From positions 57,411 to 121,410 of the forward strand of contig CAZCLK010000003.1 of the NCBI GenBank assembly GCA_964499575.1: a DNA stretch of 64,000 nucleotides. The letters are read 5' to 3'. The stretch comes from JAAYCT01 sp964499575. Its GTDB lineage: Bacteria; Bacillota; Clostridia; Saccharofermentanales; Saccharofermentanaceae. Shown here in pieces: positions 1-8,699 of this stretch. Every line of letters begins with the position of its first letter. Within the stretch, counting starts at the first letter, position 1. The notes beneath the pieces are model-generated. The model was not told the DNA's origin and did not search any database. It saw only the letters and a program-made list of their open reading frames with translations. The translations under genes were made by a program, and so were the position numbers.

Positions 1-650
1 TCCTCGATCCGGACCAGTTCGGCGGCCTTTTCTTTCCCGTACCGAAACGGCATCGCAACCGTATGGTTAAAAAACGCGATGATCGGTCCCATGAAAAAAG
101 CGGTGATAACAGTAGCGACTCCGAGCTCCTTGATGAGTTCCGCTCCGAGTAGAAATCCACTGATTGTACAGATCAAATCCGTTCCGATCCGGCAGTACTG
201 GAATTTCGCGATCTTTTTCTGTGCCATGATCAGTGCGATCGCGTCATACGTCGAGACGCCCAGATTACCGGTGAAATAAAACGCCGAACCTAAGCAAATA
301 ACAACAATCGCGATCAGGAGGAGGACAAGGCGAACCCAAAAATTCGCGCCGGGCAGAAGGTACAGGAACAGTTTTTCCGAATACTCCGCTACATATCCGA
401 GTAAAAACAGATTGATCAGGGTCCCCAGACCGATCTTGGTCTTGTCCAGAAAAAATATAAAAACGAGCATAACCGCGTTGATAATCACATAGAGCGTGCC
501 GAACCCAAAAGGCACATGACGCGCGATTCCGTGAGCAAATACTTGAAACGGATCCAGTCCGAACGCCGAAAACTTGAACATTCCGACGGAGAAGCCGCAG
601 ATCAGGACCCCCAATACCGTCATCAGGATCCTCTTTTTCATTTCACTCAA
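1..650 (-). CDS. YczE/YyaS/YitT-family integral membrane protein (3' end outside window)
   Basis: Multi-pass membrane protein of the YczE/YitT type, whose transport or sensing role is not established. The visible 216 residues contain several hydrophobic helices and the family-like glycine pattern: VGMFKFSAFGLDPFQVF near the N terminus, then KIGLGTLINLFLLGY and a later GNLGVSTYDAIAL repeat of the same theme. The gene runs off the left edge, so its C terminus is missing. A TTG start at 650 is preferred over the ATG at 641 because GGGAGG lies eight bases before the TTG. A possible extended -10 (TGATAGAAT, 754-746) lies upstream, divergent from the next gene. Confidence 0.75.
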   Translation of the reverse strand, partial: MSEMKKRILMTVLGVLICGFSVGMFKFSAFGLDPFQVFAHGIARHVPFGFGTLYVIINAVMLVFIFFLDKTKIGLGTLINLFLLGYVAEYSEKLFLYLLPGANFWVRLVLLLIAIVVICLGSAFYFTGNLGVSTYDAIALIMAQKKIAKFQYCRIGTDLICTISGFLLGAELIKELGVATVITAFFMGPIIAFFNHTVAMPFRYGKEKAAELVRIE

Positions 651-814
651 TTGCCTGTCCTCCCGGTTCACCAGTATTTCCGACTGCGCCGAACTTTCGA
701 AAACCGCCGGCGCAGGTGCCCGGCCGGCGTCACATACTGCTTATTATTCTATCATCGATCCGCAAAGAATCGCAGAGCGTTTTTATCTGAATATATCAGG
801 AAGCTTTCGGATAA

Positions 815-823
815 TGGTACAAT
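815..823 (+). promoter_or_regulatory. Candidate extended -10 promoter for the E2-like gene
   Basis: TGG-TACAAT forms an extended -10 about 57 bases before the ATG at 880. No good -35 hexamer is visible at 17 bases, as is common for extended -10 promoters. Confidence 0.35.
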
Positions 824-879
824 TATTGTATTGAGGCTCACCGGCCGGTGAGCGAATATTCGGACCGCGGAGGTTTTTC

Positions 880-1728
880 ATGAAAAGGCATGACGGAAGA
901 TTGATCCGGAGTATCGGCCCTTTTGAGAAGCTTTATCCCTTCATTATCGATCGAAGAAATGACGCCCAGGTCTATGCCAAGCAGATTATTCAAACCGAAC
1001 CGATTGACGACTACATCCGTAAGAAACGAAGTGACGGGGTTCACCTCAGCTATTTGCACGTTTTTATAGCCGTGTACCTGCGCGTACTCGCGCAACGGCC
1101 GTTTCTCAACCGGTTTGTCATGAACGGCAGATTATACGCGCGCAAGGGTTTTTCCTTTTCGATGGTCGTAAAGCCCGAGCTTCGGGATAACGGGCACGAG
1201 GTCACCGTAAAATTCTCCTTCAAAGGTCACGAGACTCTGGCGGAGGTAACGGAAATCCTCAACAAGACGATCGAGGACGCGCAAAACAAGCCCGCCGACA
1301 CCAGTAGCGGAAAACTCGTCAATTTCATCCTATCAATGCCCGGAATATTCATGAAAGCGATGATCGGATTCATCAAATGGATGGACCGGAACAATCTTCT
1401 GCCCGCGAGCGTCATTGAGGCGAGTCCGTTTCATTGCTCGCTGTTTCTTACGTACCTCAAATCCATCCGGACGGATTACGTGTACCACCACCCATATAAC
1501 GTAGGGACTGCCGGAATTTTTGCGGCGCTCGGCAAGACGGAAATGATGCCGGTCGTCGAAAACGGTGAGATCGTCGTTCGCAAATGTTGCGCGATCGGCT
1601 ATTCCTTTGACGACCGCATTTGCGACGGTCTCTATCTGGCGAATACGTTTTCGCTCGCCAAGAAGTACTTCCGGGATTTGAGCCTTTTGGAAACCCCCTT
1701 GGATCAAATCGTCGAGGATATCGAATAG
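880..1728 (+). CDS. Stand-alone 2-oxo acid dehydrogenase E2-like (CAT-fold) protein with altered active site
   Basis: The 282-residue protein resembles the C-terminal catalytic domain of dihydrolipoyl acyltransferases and chloramphenicol acetyltransferase, without lipoyl or E1/E3-binding domains. The C-terminal motif that normally reads FDHRxxDG here reads FDDRICDG, so the histidine that acts as general base is replaced by aspartate while the second Asp-Gly is kept. GTAGIFAALGK earlier in the chain fits the E2 core. The start has GGAGG six bases upstream. It is monocistronic and ends at a shared terminator. Fold assignment is reasonably sure; the substrate and even catalytic activity are unknown. 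Confidence 0.7.
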   Translation: MKRHDGRLIRSIGPFEKLYPFIIDRRNDAQVYAKQIIQTEPIDDYIRKKRSDGVHLSYLHVFIAVYLRVLAQRPFLNRFVMNGRLYARKGFSFSMVVKPELRDNGHEVTVKFSFKGHETLAEVTEILNKTIEDAQNKPADTSSGKLVNFILSMPGIFMKAMIGFIKWMDRNNLLPASVIEASPFHCSLFLTYLKSIRTDYVYHHPYNVGTAGIFAALGKTEMMPVVENGEIVVRKCCAIGYSFDDRICDGLYLANTFSLAKKYFRDLSLLETPLDQIVEDIE

Positions 1729-1747
1729 AACGTGGAATAGCCTGAAA

Positions 1748-1790
1748 AGACCTCCGGGGCGCGTTATGCGGTAATGCTCCCCGGAGGTCT
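1748..1790. terminator. Bidirectional terminator between convergent genes
   Basis: A perfect 12-bp inverted repeat (AGACCTCCGGGG at 1748-1759, CCCCGGAGGTCT at 1779-1790) encloses a 19-base loop. On the minus strand it is followed by TTTTC, so it best fits termination of the protease transcript, and it can also stop the plus-strand gene that ends at 1728. Confidence 0.75.
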
Positions 1791-1811
1791 AATGTTTACG
1801 GTTCCTTATGG

Positions 1812-4361
1812 TTACTCCTGATACAAAATCGCCGGAGTCCAGTACGTGTTGTTGTACATATCGGTAAGCCGATAGGTCACCATGCATTCATTACTGCCCA
1901 CAGGATGGTAACTGACGGTCAGTTCCCCGTCCGCAATCATCTGATCGCCCAGATAATAGCTGTCGGTAAACTGCTCGTCGTACGAGTAGTAGTCGCACAG
2001 AAAATCGATCACATCGCCCGACTGAATCTCAATCAGGCCTTTGGCCATCGTATCGGTCGTGTCGCCGTAATTGATTCTGGCTCCCGCGACATAGCCGTAC
2101 GGGTCGTCTTGAGTGAACATCACGATGATATCCACCAATTGCCCGTTCAACAAGGCAGGAACCTGCCCGATCACCGTGTAGGAAGACCCCTTCTCCTCCA
2201 CCGATTCGAGATAAAAAGCGACAATGTGCTTATCAAGAGCGACCCAGGTCCCGTCAAAGCCGATGACCAGATCCCCGTCGGCATCAAATTCTACGATATT
2301 ATCAATGCCCAAGTCGATATAGCCCTCTCCGTCGTCGAAAAACACATTCAGCTCGACTTTCCGGATCAGATCCCACTGCTCGTCCGAAAGACTGACCACG
2401 AAGCCGCCGTCCTTTTCGACCAGTTCGAGATCCGACGCGTTCAGGTAATGATTTTCATAGTAATCGGCGTTCGACTGGATCAAGTTCGAATCGACCCAGT
2501 CCGTCGACCCTTGCGTCGCCCCGCCCAGTAAGGACGAGAAGTCCGGATTTTGGAAAAAAGAACTCCAGCCTTCGCCCCAACCGCCGGAAGAACCGGTCAG
2601 TCCGCCCAAAAGCGAAGCCAGGGGAGAGTAAGGACTTCCCGTGCTGATCTGTCCGCCGACGACCATATTGCCGAACTTCTTGACCAGACCGGTATATTCT
2701 TCACCCATACCGATCCGATCGTACACGGAAACCATCGAAGACATACTATTCAGTTCGTCGTACGGGAAATATACGGACAACCCATTCGCGTTCATGATAT
2801 TGGATGTGGTCCGGTTGTACTTGATACACTTTCGCATCGCGTCGGCAAGTGCTTTCGCTTCCGGGGAATCGATGTTTTCGGCCAAATGAATCAGGTCCAC
2901 CTGGTCTGTTCGGGAGCGGTTGAATTCGCGTGTGTTCCCGCGCGCGTCGGAAATAATCTTATAATCCTCATCCAACAGGGCATCCGCAGATTGCGCAAAC
3001 TCCCGGAACGCTTCGTCTCCGGTGTTGTTGAGTTCTACAAGATCCACGATGGAAAGCGTCGCGATGTCGCGCGGAACCTTGGATTGACATGTTGTCACAA
3101 AACTGTCGATGATGTTTTTTCCGATCTTTAACGTTGACATGGATGGATCATTCGACAGTGCTTTGATCCAGTCGGTATAGTACCAGCCGATCCCGGGCTC
3201 CAGTTCCTCGGATGCGATCATATAATCCGCATGGTAATTCAGCATATACGCAGTCTCGACCGTACCCATCAGGCAAGCGTCGAATCCGACGAAGTCAAAG
3301 GAGACTCCGGCCTCGTCGAGTGCCGAATAAATCTGGTCCAGCGTCATCGATTTTTTGCTCGGGAAAAGTTGATCATATCCGTAGCCGGCCAGCGACCCGC
3401 CGCCGTGATCCCAGAAGATCAATGCGTAGCGGTTTGCCGGAAACTCTTCGGCGCAATACGAAACGAAGTCCGAGAGCGTGTTCGGATCGGTCATCGCCTT
3501 CTTGCCGACGTCGGCATCCAGTGTCACGAGCCCGTCGCCGACGACCTGATAGCGTTGATTCGTATTGCTCTTGATCACGCTGTTCTTCCACTTGGATGTT
3601 CCGCCGGTCTCGATGATGATATTGACGTTCTCTTTCGGATCTGCATAGAGCATTTCGTTGATATCCGCGGTCGCCATTCCGTAGTCGGTCTCCAGGTCGG
3701 TACCGCACATATAGACCATGATGGTGAAAACATCCTTTCCGTCACCGAGGATCTTAGTTCTGCGGGTACGCGGGCCGGTGATTCCGGTCATCGGACTGAT
3801 GTTATTATTGCTCGGGTCCCCCGTGACGGATGTGTCGTCCCCGAGTGTCGGGTCGGATCCGGAGTTCGTAACGGTTGTCTGAATGTCCGAAGGATATAAA
3901 TCGTCTGCTTTCGGCATACACTGTTTAAACAGGAAGAACAACACCACGATGACTATGATGATCAATATGATCTTTCCGATGGAGAGTCCGCATCCCTTCG
4001 AAGTGCGGTTTCCCGATCCGAAAAGCGATCCGAGGCCGCCGAGCGGCGAATTTCCCGAACTTTGCTGGGAGCCGCCGCCGAGCAGATTTCCGAGATCAGG
4101 CAGCCCGCCGGACCCGTTATCCTGCTGGGAGCCGCCGCCGAGCAGGTCTCCGAGATCGGGCAGCCCGCCCGGGGAAGATTCCTGCGGCGGTGTGTATTGT
4201 GTGTTGTTCTGGGGCTCTTTTCGATCCTGATAACCTGATGCGTTACCGACCGGTTTACTTCCCGGCCGATTCAGTCCTTCGCCTCTTTTGTATATATCGC
4301 CGCCGGAAGATCCGGAGGTTTTTCTCTTCTTACGAAATCCGCTCCCGTTGTCTCTGTCCAT
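1812..4361 (-). CDS. Membrane-anchored clostripain-family (C11) cysteine protease
   Basis: An 849-residue protein of the caspase-like clan CD. Residues 1-120 are disordered, basic and then glycine-rich, with a 20-residue repeat (GGLPDLGDLLGGGSQQ, GGLPDLGNLLGGGSQQ). One transmembrane helix (about 128-148) follows, so the N terminus should be cytoplasmic and the protease outside. The C11 core opens with FTIMVYMCGTDLE (about 212) and has the catalytic histidine in FWDHGGG (about 318) and the catalytic cysteine in DACLMGT (about 362). The C-terminal 350 residues are unassigned. ATG 4361 is chosen because GGAG sits eight bases upstream. A likely substrate is an extracellular or envelope protein, by inference. 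Confidence 0.85.
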   Translation of the reverse strand: MDRDNGSGFRKKRKTSGSSGGDIYKRGEGLNRPGSKPVGNASGYQDRKEPQNNTQYTPPQESSPGGLPDLGDLLGGGSQQDNGSGGLPDLGNLLGGGSQQSSGNSPLGGLGSLFGSGNRTSKGCGLSIGKIILIIIVIVVLFFLFKQCMPKADDLYPSDIQTTVTNSGSDPTLGDDTSVTGDPSNNNISPMTGITGPRTRRTKILGDGKDVFTIMVYMCGTDLETDYGMATADINEMLYADPKENVNIIIETGGTSKWKNSVIKSNTNQRYQVVGDGLVTLDADVGKKAMTDPNTLSDFVSYCAEEFPANRYALIFWDHGGGSLAGYGYDQLFPSKKSMTLDQIYSALDEAGVSFDFVGFDACLMGTVETAYMLNYHADYMIASEELEPGIGWYYTDWIKALSNDPSMSTLKIGKNIIDSFVTTCQSKVPRDIATLSIVDLVELNNTGDEAFREFAQSADALLDEDYKIISDARGNTREFNRSRTDQVDLIHLAENIDSPEAKALADAMRKCIKYNRTTSNIMNANGLSVYFPYDELNSMSSMVSVYDRIGMGEEYTGLVKKFGNMVVGGQISTGSPYSPLASLLGGLTGSSGGWGEGWSSFFQNPDFSSLLGGATQGSTDWVDSNLIQSNADYYENHYLNASDLELVEKDGGFVVSLSDEQWDLIRKVELNVFFDDGEGYIDLGIDNIVEFDADGDLVIGFDGTWVALDKHIVAFYLESVEEKGSSYTVIGQVPALLNGQLVDIIVMFTQDDPYGYVAGARINYGDTTDTMAKGLIEIQSGDVIDFLCDYYSYDEQFTDSYYLGDQMIADGELTVSYHPVGSNECMVTYRLTDMYNNTYWTPAILYQE

Positions 4362-4427
4362 ACTATTCTCCTTACACCGTCTTATTTGCGATCGCAACGC
4401 GAAAATAACTTTTATCTATGCTTCTTG

Positions 4428-4436
4428 AGTATAACA
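4428..4436 (-). promoter_or_regulatory. Candidate extended -10 promoter for the clostripain gene
   Basis: On the minus strand TGT-TATACT forms an extended -10, with a weak TTTTGT 17 bases further upstream. Transcription would begin near 4421, about 60 bases before the start codon. Confidence 0.4.
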
Positions 4437-4506
4437 CCGGAATCCTATATACAAAATAATCAAACGCGAAGTCCTTTGATCCACCCGGACTTCTCACACT
4501 TCCGGC

Positions 4507-5745
4507 CTATTCTCCGGAAGCGCTCAACAAAGAATATATTTCAGAAACCACCTGTTCCGATCGCACGCGCACCCCGGAAAAATAATTCTCCGATCCCTGT
4601 GTATTGGAAAGCGCGATAATCACCGTCCCGGTATCGGGTTCGATCATCACATGTGTATTAAATCCGACCGTTTGACCTCCGTGAAAATATACTCCGGGGT
4701 TGACATTCCAACCGAATCCATAGTCGAAAGCACCCGGTTCGAAAACCTGCGCCCATCCTTCGGCCGATAAAAAATTGCCGTCCATCACCGCGTGTTCCCA
4801 GATCAGAAGGTCCCGCGCGTCGGAGCAGATCGAACCGGCCGCGTAGCTCAAAGTCCGGTCCTGAGAAGGAAGGTAAACCGCACCGTTCAAAAGAAGTATC
4901 GCACCTTCGGATGTCAACAGGGAAGGGTCCGTTGACGCCGCTCGCATATCAAGCGGTCCGAAAAACGTCTCCTCCAAAAATTCAAAATACGACATCCCGC
5001 TCAGTTTTTCGATGATCATGCCCAAAAAGTAATAGTTTGTATTGCTGTACAGGTACGACTCACCCGCCTCGAAAAGCGGCGGATATTCCTTCATCATTTC
5101 GACCATATCCTCCGGAGAGTATTCCTTCCGGATGATCGATTTGACCTGCGCGATCGTATCCGCGGAAGCCGTATCGAGGTCCTCCAAGGTCACGCCCAGC
5201 GCCCCGCATGTCACATAATCCGGGATCCCGGAGGTCATGTTCAAAAGGTTTCGGATGCGAATACGTTCGGCACAGGGATATTCCGGAATATATAAACTCA
5301 GCGGATCGTCAAGCTTGAGTTTCCCCTGTTCCGCGAGCATCATGATCGCCGTCGCCGTAAACTGCTTGGTGATCGAACCGAGTTCAAATACGGTATCCGT
5401 GCGGTTAATCGTCTTTGCGCGCCGGTCCGAATACCCGTACGCTCCCTCGAAAACGATCTCGCCTTCCCGCTCAACCAGAACGACGCCGTTATACACAACG
5501 GAGTTCATGTACGATGAAATTCGGTCCGCGGCGGCCTTGTTCTCCGAAGAACCAGGCGCGACGCGGACCGATGAAGGTACACGATCTGTCTTTATTGTTT
5601 CATAATCAGCAAAGATTGTTTCGGATGCCCGCGTATCGCCCGGTTGCTCTGCGGGAGCAATGCCGCAAGCCGATACACCGGCAACGGTCACGGCAAGAGT
5701 GAACGCGAGAAGCGCGTTTTGTCCCCTACCCGTTGCACGAAACAT
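4507..5745 (-). CDS. Serine hydrolase lipoprotein of the beta-lactamase/penicillin-binding fold
   Basis: A 412-residue secreted lipoprotein: a hydrophobic signal sequence ends in the lipobox VSAC-G (Cys27). The serine-hydrolase triad motifs are present in order: SITK (serine at about 120), YSN (about 232) and HGG (about 355), the last replacing KTG as in class C-like esterases and D-aminopeptidases. It could be a peptidase or esterase acting on peptidoglycan or small substrates; a resistance role is not indicated. The ATG overlaps the stop of the upstream lipoprotein gene by one base (TAATG), so translation is probably coupled. Confidence 0.8.
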   Translation of the reverse strand: MFRATGRGQNALLAFTLAVTVAGVSACGIAPAEQPGDTRASETIFADYETIKTDRVPSSVRVAPGSSENKAAADRISSYMNSVVYNGVVLVEREGEIVFEGAYGYSDRRAKTINRTDTVFELGSITKQFTATAIMMLAEQGKLKLDDPLSLYIPEYPCAERIRIRNLLNMTSGIPDYVTCGALGVTLEDLDTASADTIAQVKSIIRKEYSPEDMVEMMKEYPPLFEAGESYLYSNTNYYFLGMIIEKLSGMSYFEFLEETFFGPLDMRAASTDPSLLTSEGAILLLNGAVYLPSQDRTLSYAAGSICSDARDLLIWEHAVMDGNFLSAEGWAQVFEPGAFDYGFGWNVNPGVYFHGGQTVGFNTHVMIEPDTGTVIIALSNTQGSENYFSGVRVRSEQVVSEIYSLLSASGE

Positions 5746-6713
5746 TAATAATCGTCATCCTCGCTCGATTCTTCGGCTTCTTCCTTCACATCTTTGGGAA
5801 CTTTAATACTTTTCACGTCTCCGAAGGAAGAGAAATTGATCTCAAGTTTACAAGCCTTTACCTCGATCTCAACGTCCGGTTCCGGGGCCGGTTCAGACTC
5901 ATCGTCCTCGTCGTCCGAGTCCCCGTCGTAGGATTCGTTAATGTCAGCGATACCGCTCATGGCTTGAAACAGGTAATCTTCGGCAAGTTTCTCGACCGTT
6001 TCGGTCATATCGATTTCCAGAAGGACGGGAAGCTTCGTCTTTTTGTTGAGGAGGAGTCTGATGTCGACCTCGTAGTCTTTCAAGTCGACGTCGTTATCTT
6101 TGAGCTCCTCATCGATATCCTCCTCGATCTCTTCAACATCCAGGCTCTTCAAGAAATCGGTGAAATATTCGCCGCTGACTTTTCCTTCAAGAACATATGC
6201 TTCGATTTTTCCGACTTTTTCCGTTTTTTTAGCGAGCTCCAGATCATCCGCGTAATCGGTCAGCAAACCGACGAGTTTATGAAGCTTGATCCCTTCGAGT
6301 ACCTTTTGAACTTCCTCGAAATCCTCTTCATCCTCTTCGATCGTATCCTTCTGCCATTCGTCCTCCGCTTTAAGGTAGGCTGTGATTTCATCCTTGTCTT
6401 CGATCAGATACATCTCGATATCGCCGGATTCCTCCTCATCGATCGAACTGAATGTGTACTCACCCTCCAAATGCGCCGCTTTGTCCGTGATCTCACCCGA
6501 AGCTTCCGCTTCTCCGACGATCGCGCCGTCAAAATCCTCGGATTTGATCGCAATATCCAGTTCCAGTGAACCCTTCATCTCATAGGACTCGATCTTTTCC
6601 AATTCCCCGGTTGCATCTTCAAGAAGGGACTCGGCCGTCGCCTTTTCGAAGCATCCGGCCGCGGGAAGAGCCAGCGACAAGATCAGCAACAGGATAACGA
6701 TACGTTTTTTCAT
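5745..6713 (-). CDS. Lipoprotein with LppX/DUF6612-like domain
   Basis: A 322-residue lipoprotein: MKKRIVILLLILSLALPAAGC ends in a lipobox. The mature part is rich in Asp and Glu and has the pattern of LolA/LppX-like beta domains (MKGSLELDIAIKS followed by ITDKAAHLEGEYTF), seen in DUF6612-type proteins. The tail is very acidic. ATG 6713 is chosen because GGAGG lies eight bases upstream and the longer frame would begin before the predicted transcript start. It is the first gene of a two-gene unit with the serine hydrolase, suggesting a common envelope role. Function is unknown. Confidence 0.7.
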   Translation of the reverse strand: MKKRIVILLLILSLALPAAGCFEKATAESLLEDATGELEKIESYEMKGSLELDIAIKSEDFDGAIVGEAEASGEITDKAAHLEGEYTFSSIDEEESGDIEMYLIEDKDEITAYLKAEDEWQKDTIEEDEEDFEEVQKVLEGIKLHKLVGLLTDYADDLELAKKTEKVGKIEAYVLEGKVSGEYFTDFLKSLDVEEIEEDIDEELKDNDVDLKDYEVDIRLLLNKKTKLPVLLEIDMTETVEKLAEDYLFQAMSGIADINESYDGDSDDEDDESEPAPEPDVEIEVKACKLEINFSSFGDVKSIKVPKDVKEEAEESSEDDDY

Positions 6714-6753
6714 CTTAATATCCTCCGTAAAATAACGTGTAATACTAATCTTG

Positions 6754-6782
6754 ATTATACTCGTAAAACGCCGGGCGCTCAA
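6754..6782 (-). promoter_or_regulatory. Promoter of the lipoprotein-serine hydrolase unit
   Basis: TTGAGC and a perfect TATAAT are separated by 17 bases on the minus strand, about 40 bases before the ATG at 6713. Confidence 0.65.
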
Positions 6783-6904
6783 GCAATGCGGTGTTTGATG
6801 ACGCAATGGATGCAGGGGATCATACGGTTTGCGCATTTTCTCTTCTGTTCTGTTCCGCTCCGAAAAAAATGCCGGTCTCCGCTATCCATTGAAAAACTCT
6901 GATA

Positions 6905-6913
6905 TGGTATAAT
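6905..6913 (+). promoter_or_regulatory. Extended -10 promoter of the kinase-like/hpt pair
   Basis: TGG-TATAAT lies about 90 bases before the TTG start at 7005. The surrounding 6714-7004 stretch shows nothing else beyond the divergent promoter of the lipoprotein gene. Confidence 0.5.
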
Positions 6914-7004
6914 TTTTATATCGGATTTCACGCCCGAAGACGCTTCACTCAACCGTCACGAGATCACCGGGCATATAGAGAGTTTCTCCGAAGGGAGAGC
7001 ATCA

Positions 7005-7961
7005 TTGGCAATAATCACGATTTCCAGACAGATGGGCAGTCTCGGGGACGAGGTCGCCGAAGCTTTATCCAGTAAGCTGAATTGGGAACTGATCACGAGA
7101 AAACACCTGATCGACCGCTTTTTTGCCGACGTCACGGACTCCGCGCAGAAGCACATGCTGAATGAGAGCGCAAAGTACTATCTCACGGAACTTGAGGGCT
7201 ACGGGACCTATCGCGATCTTCTGGAGCAGTCGCTATTCGATTTGGCCGGGTCGAAGTCGATGATTCTTGTCGGCTTCGGCTCTCAGATCATTTTCGCCGA
7301 CGATCCGCAAGCCGTCCATGTCCGGATTATCGCGCCCGAATGGACGCGGTTGAGCCGCGTTCGCAAGCAATTTCACGTCTCCGAAGAAGATGCGGAGCAG
7401 ATTCTGTCTGTTGCGGATAAGAAGCATAAACGGTTCGTATCGACCGTTTTCGGAGCGGATTTGACGGATCCTTCCCACTACGATATAACGCTCAATACGG
7501 CCGGTGTCAGCGTAGGGGAATGCGTAACGGCCATTATCGCGCTCCAACAGGAACATGACCTGCTTTACCGTATACGCAGCGAGAGCGATGAAGCCGAGAC
7601 AATCGACCATTTGGCGGAGGTGCCGGTTTTTCATAATCCTTCCGAGGCCGAATTCGCGCGCATCCTGGACATGTATCAGATCGAATGGAAATACGAACCC
7701 AAAACCTTCCCGGTCGAGTGGGATGCGGAAGGAAATATTACGCTCGCCTTCAGTCCGGATTTCTATCTTCCGATGTTTGATACCTATCTCGAGTTAACGA
7801 CGATGAGCCAGAAATATGTTACCGAGAAGAACAAGAAACTCAAAAAAGTCCGCGAGCTGTACCCGGGCACGAATATCAAGATTGTATACAAGAAAGACTT
7901 TATTTCGCTGATCGAGCGCTTTAAGGCGTTCGGCGTCGGGAATCGGGAGAACGCGACATGA
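7005..7961 (+). CDS. Cytidylate-kinase-like protein fused to a PD-(D/E)XK-like domain
   Basis: 318 residues in two parts. Residues 1-185 look like the cytidylate-kinase-like family (ITISRQMGSLGDEVAEAL at the N terminus, where the usual GSGG loop reads GSLG). Residues about 200-312 resemble the nuclease-fold domain that I recall as an N-terminal extension of some hypoxanthine phosphoribosyltransferases: FSPDFYLP, then YLELT, then TEKNKKLKKVRELYPG. The expected E-x-K reads ELT, so nuclease activity is doubtful. The start is TTG with GGGAG seven bases upstream. It overlaps hpt by four bases, supporting a joint purine or nucleotide-related role, by inference. Confidence 0.65.
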   Translation: MAIITISRQMGSLGDEVAEALSSKLNWELITRKHLIDRFFADVTDSAQKHMLNESAKYYLTELEGYGTYRDLLEQSLFDLAGSKSMILVGFGSQIIFADDPQAVHVRIIAPEWTRLSRVRKQFHVSEEDAEQILSVADKKHKRFVSTVFGADLTDPSHYDITLNTAGVSVGECVTAIIALQQEHDLLYRIRSESDEAETIDHLAEVPVFHNPSEAEFARILDMYQIEWKYEPKTFPVEWDAEGNITLAFSPDFYLPMFDTYLELTTMSQKYVTEKNKKLKKVRELYPGTNIKIVYKKDFISLIERFKAFGVGNRENAT

Positions 7962-8491
7962 TGGAGTATCCGGATATTCGAAAAGTATTGTTTTCCGAGG
8001 AATCTCTGAAAGAAAAGGTAAAGGAGCTCGGACGGAGGATCTCCGAGGATTACCGCGATCAGGAGCTTGTCCTCATTGCCGTTCTCAAGGGATCGATGTA
8101 TTTTTTCGCAGACTTGACGCGTGCGATCGATATTCCCATCGGGGTCGATATGATTTCGATCGGAAACATTCCCGACACAACCAGTCAGACGGGGATCGTC
8201 CGTATCACCAAGGACTTGGATTTGAGCATTACCGGAAAACATGTCCTTGTGATTGAGGACATTATCCGGACGGGACTGACGACGGCATATCTGATCCAGA
8301 GTTTAAGCGCAAGAAAACCCATTGACATCAAGGTGTGTACGCTACTATACAACCCGGACCGGGTGCTGATCAATGTACCCATCGCTTATTACGGCTTTGA
8401 GATCAAAGAGTCGTGGATGGTCGGGTACGGCATGGACGTGAAGGAAAAGTGGCGCAACCTTCCGTATATCGGGGAACTCGAGCACCGTTAG
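7958..8491 (+). CDS. hpt: Hypoxanthine phosphoribosyltransferase
   Basis: Purine salvage enzyme converting hypoxanthine or guanine plus PRPP to IMP or GMP in the cytoplasm. The 177-residue length is typical. The PRPP-binding loop is VLVIEDIIRTGLT (about 104-116) and VLKGSMYFFADL supplies the upstream flexible region; the C-terminal ESWMVGYGMD motif binds the base. The ATG overlaps the previous stop (ATGA), so translation is coupled to the kinase-like gene; a second in-frame ATG at 7961 is an alternative start. The transcript runs into the hairpin at 8514-8545. Confidence 0.93.
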   Translation: MMEYPDIRKVLFSEESLKEKVKELGRRISEDYRDQELVLIAVLKGSMYFFADLTRAIDIPIGVDMISIGNIPDTTSQTGIVRITKDLDLSITGKHVLVIEDIIRTGLTTAYLIQSLSARKPIDIKVCTLLYNPDRVLINVPIAYYGFEIKESWMVGYGMDVKEKWRNLPYIGELEHR

Positions 8492-8507
8492 TTCTTCTGA
8501 ACATTCG

Positions 8508-8545
8508 AAAAACGAAGCGCCCGCTTCCAATGAAGCGGGCGCTTC
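8508..8545 (-). terminator. Strong intrinsic terminator of the 495-nt RNA, also downstream of hpt
   Basis: A 14-bp perfect stem (8514-8527 with 8532-8545) closed by a four-base loop is followed on the minus strand by GTTTTTC (8513-8507). The U-tract exists only in the minus direction, so this is primarily the terminator of the non-coding RNA. On the plus strand it is 22 bases after the hpt stop and may also help end that transcript. Confidence 0.85.
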
Positions 8546-8699
8546 TATCTCCGGTCCCCTGAGGGACATAAAGGGGCTCCAGCGAACCTATTTGATACTA
8601 CCAATGCTGTCCGGCTGCCCTTTATTATCTGCGAATCTCTGTGGCCTGACTCATGAACCGTATCTTCATGGACTTACTTGGTCCGAACTAGGTGTCCTC

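Noticed and set aside
43..279. Short plus-strand frame at the left edge
   Set aside because: It is antisense to a clear multi-helix membrane protein with a good ribosome binding site.
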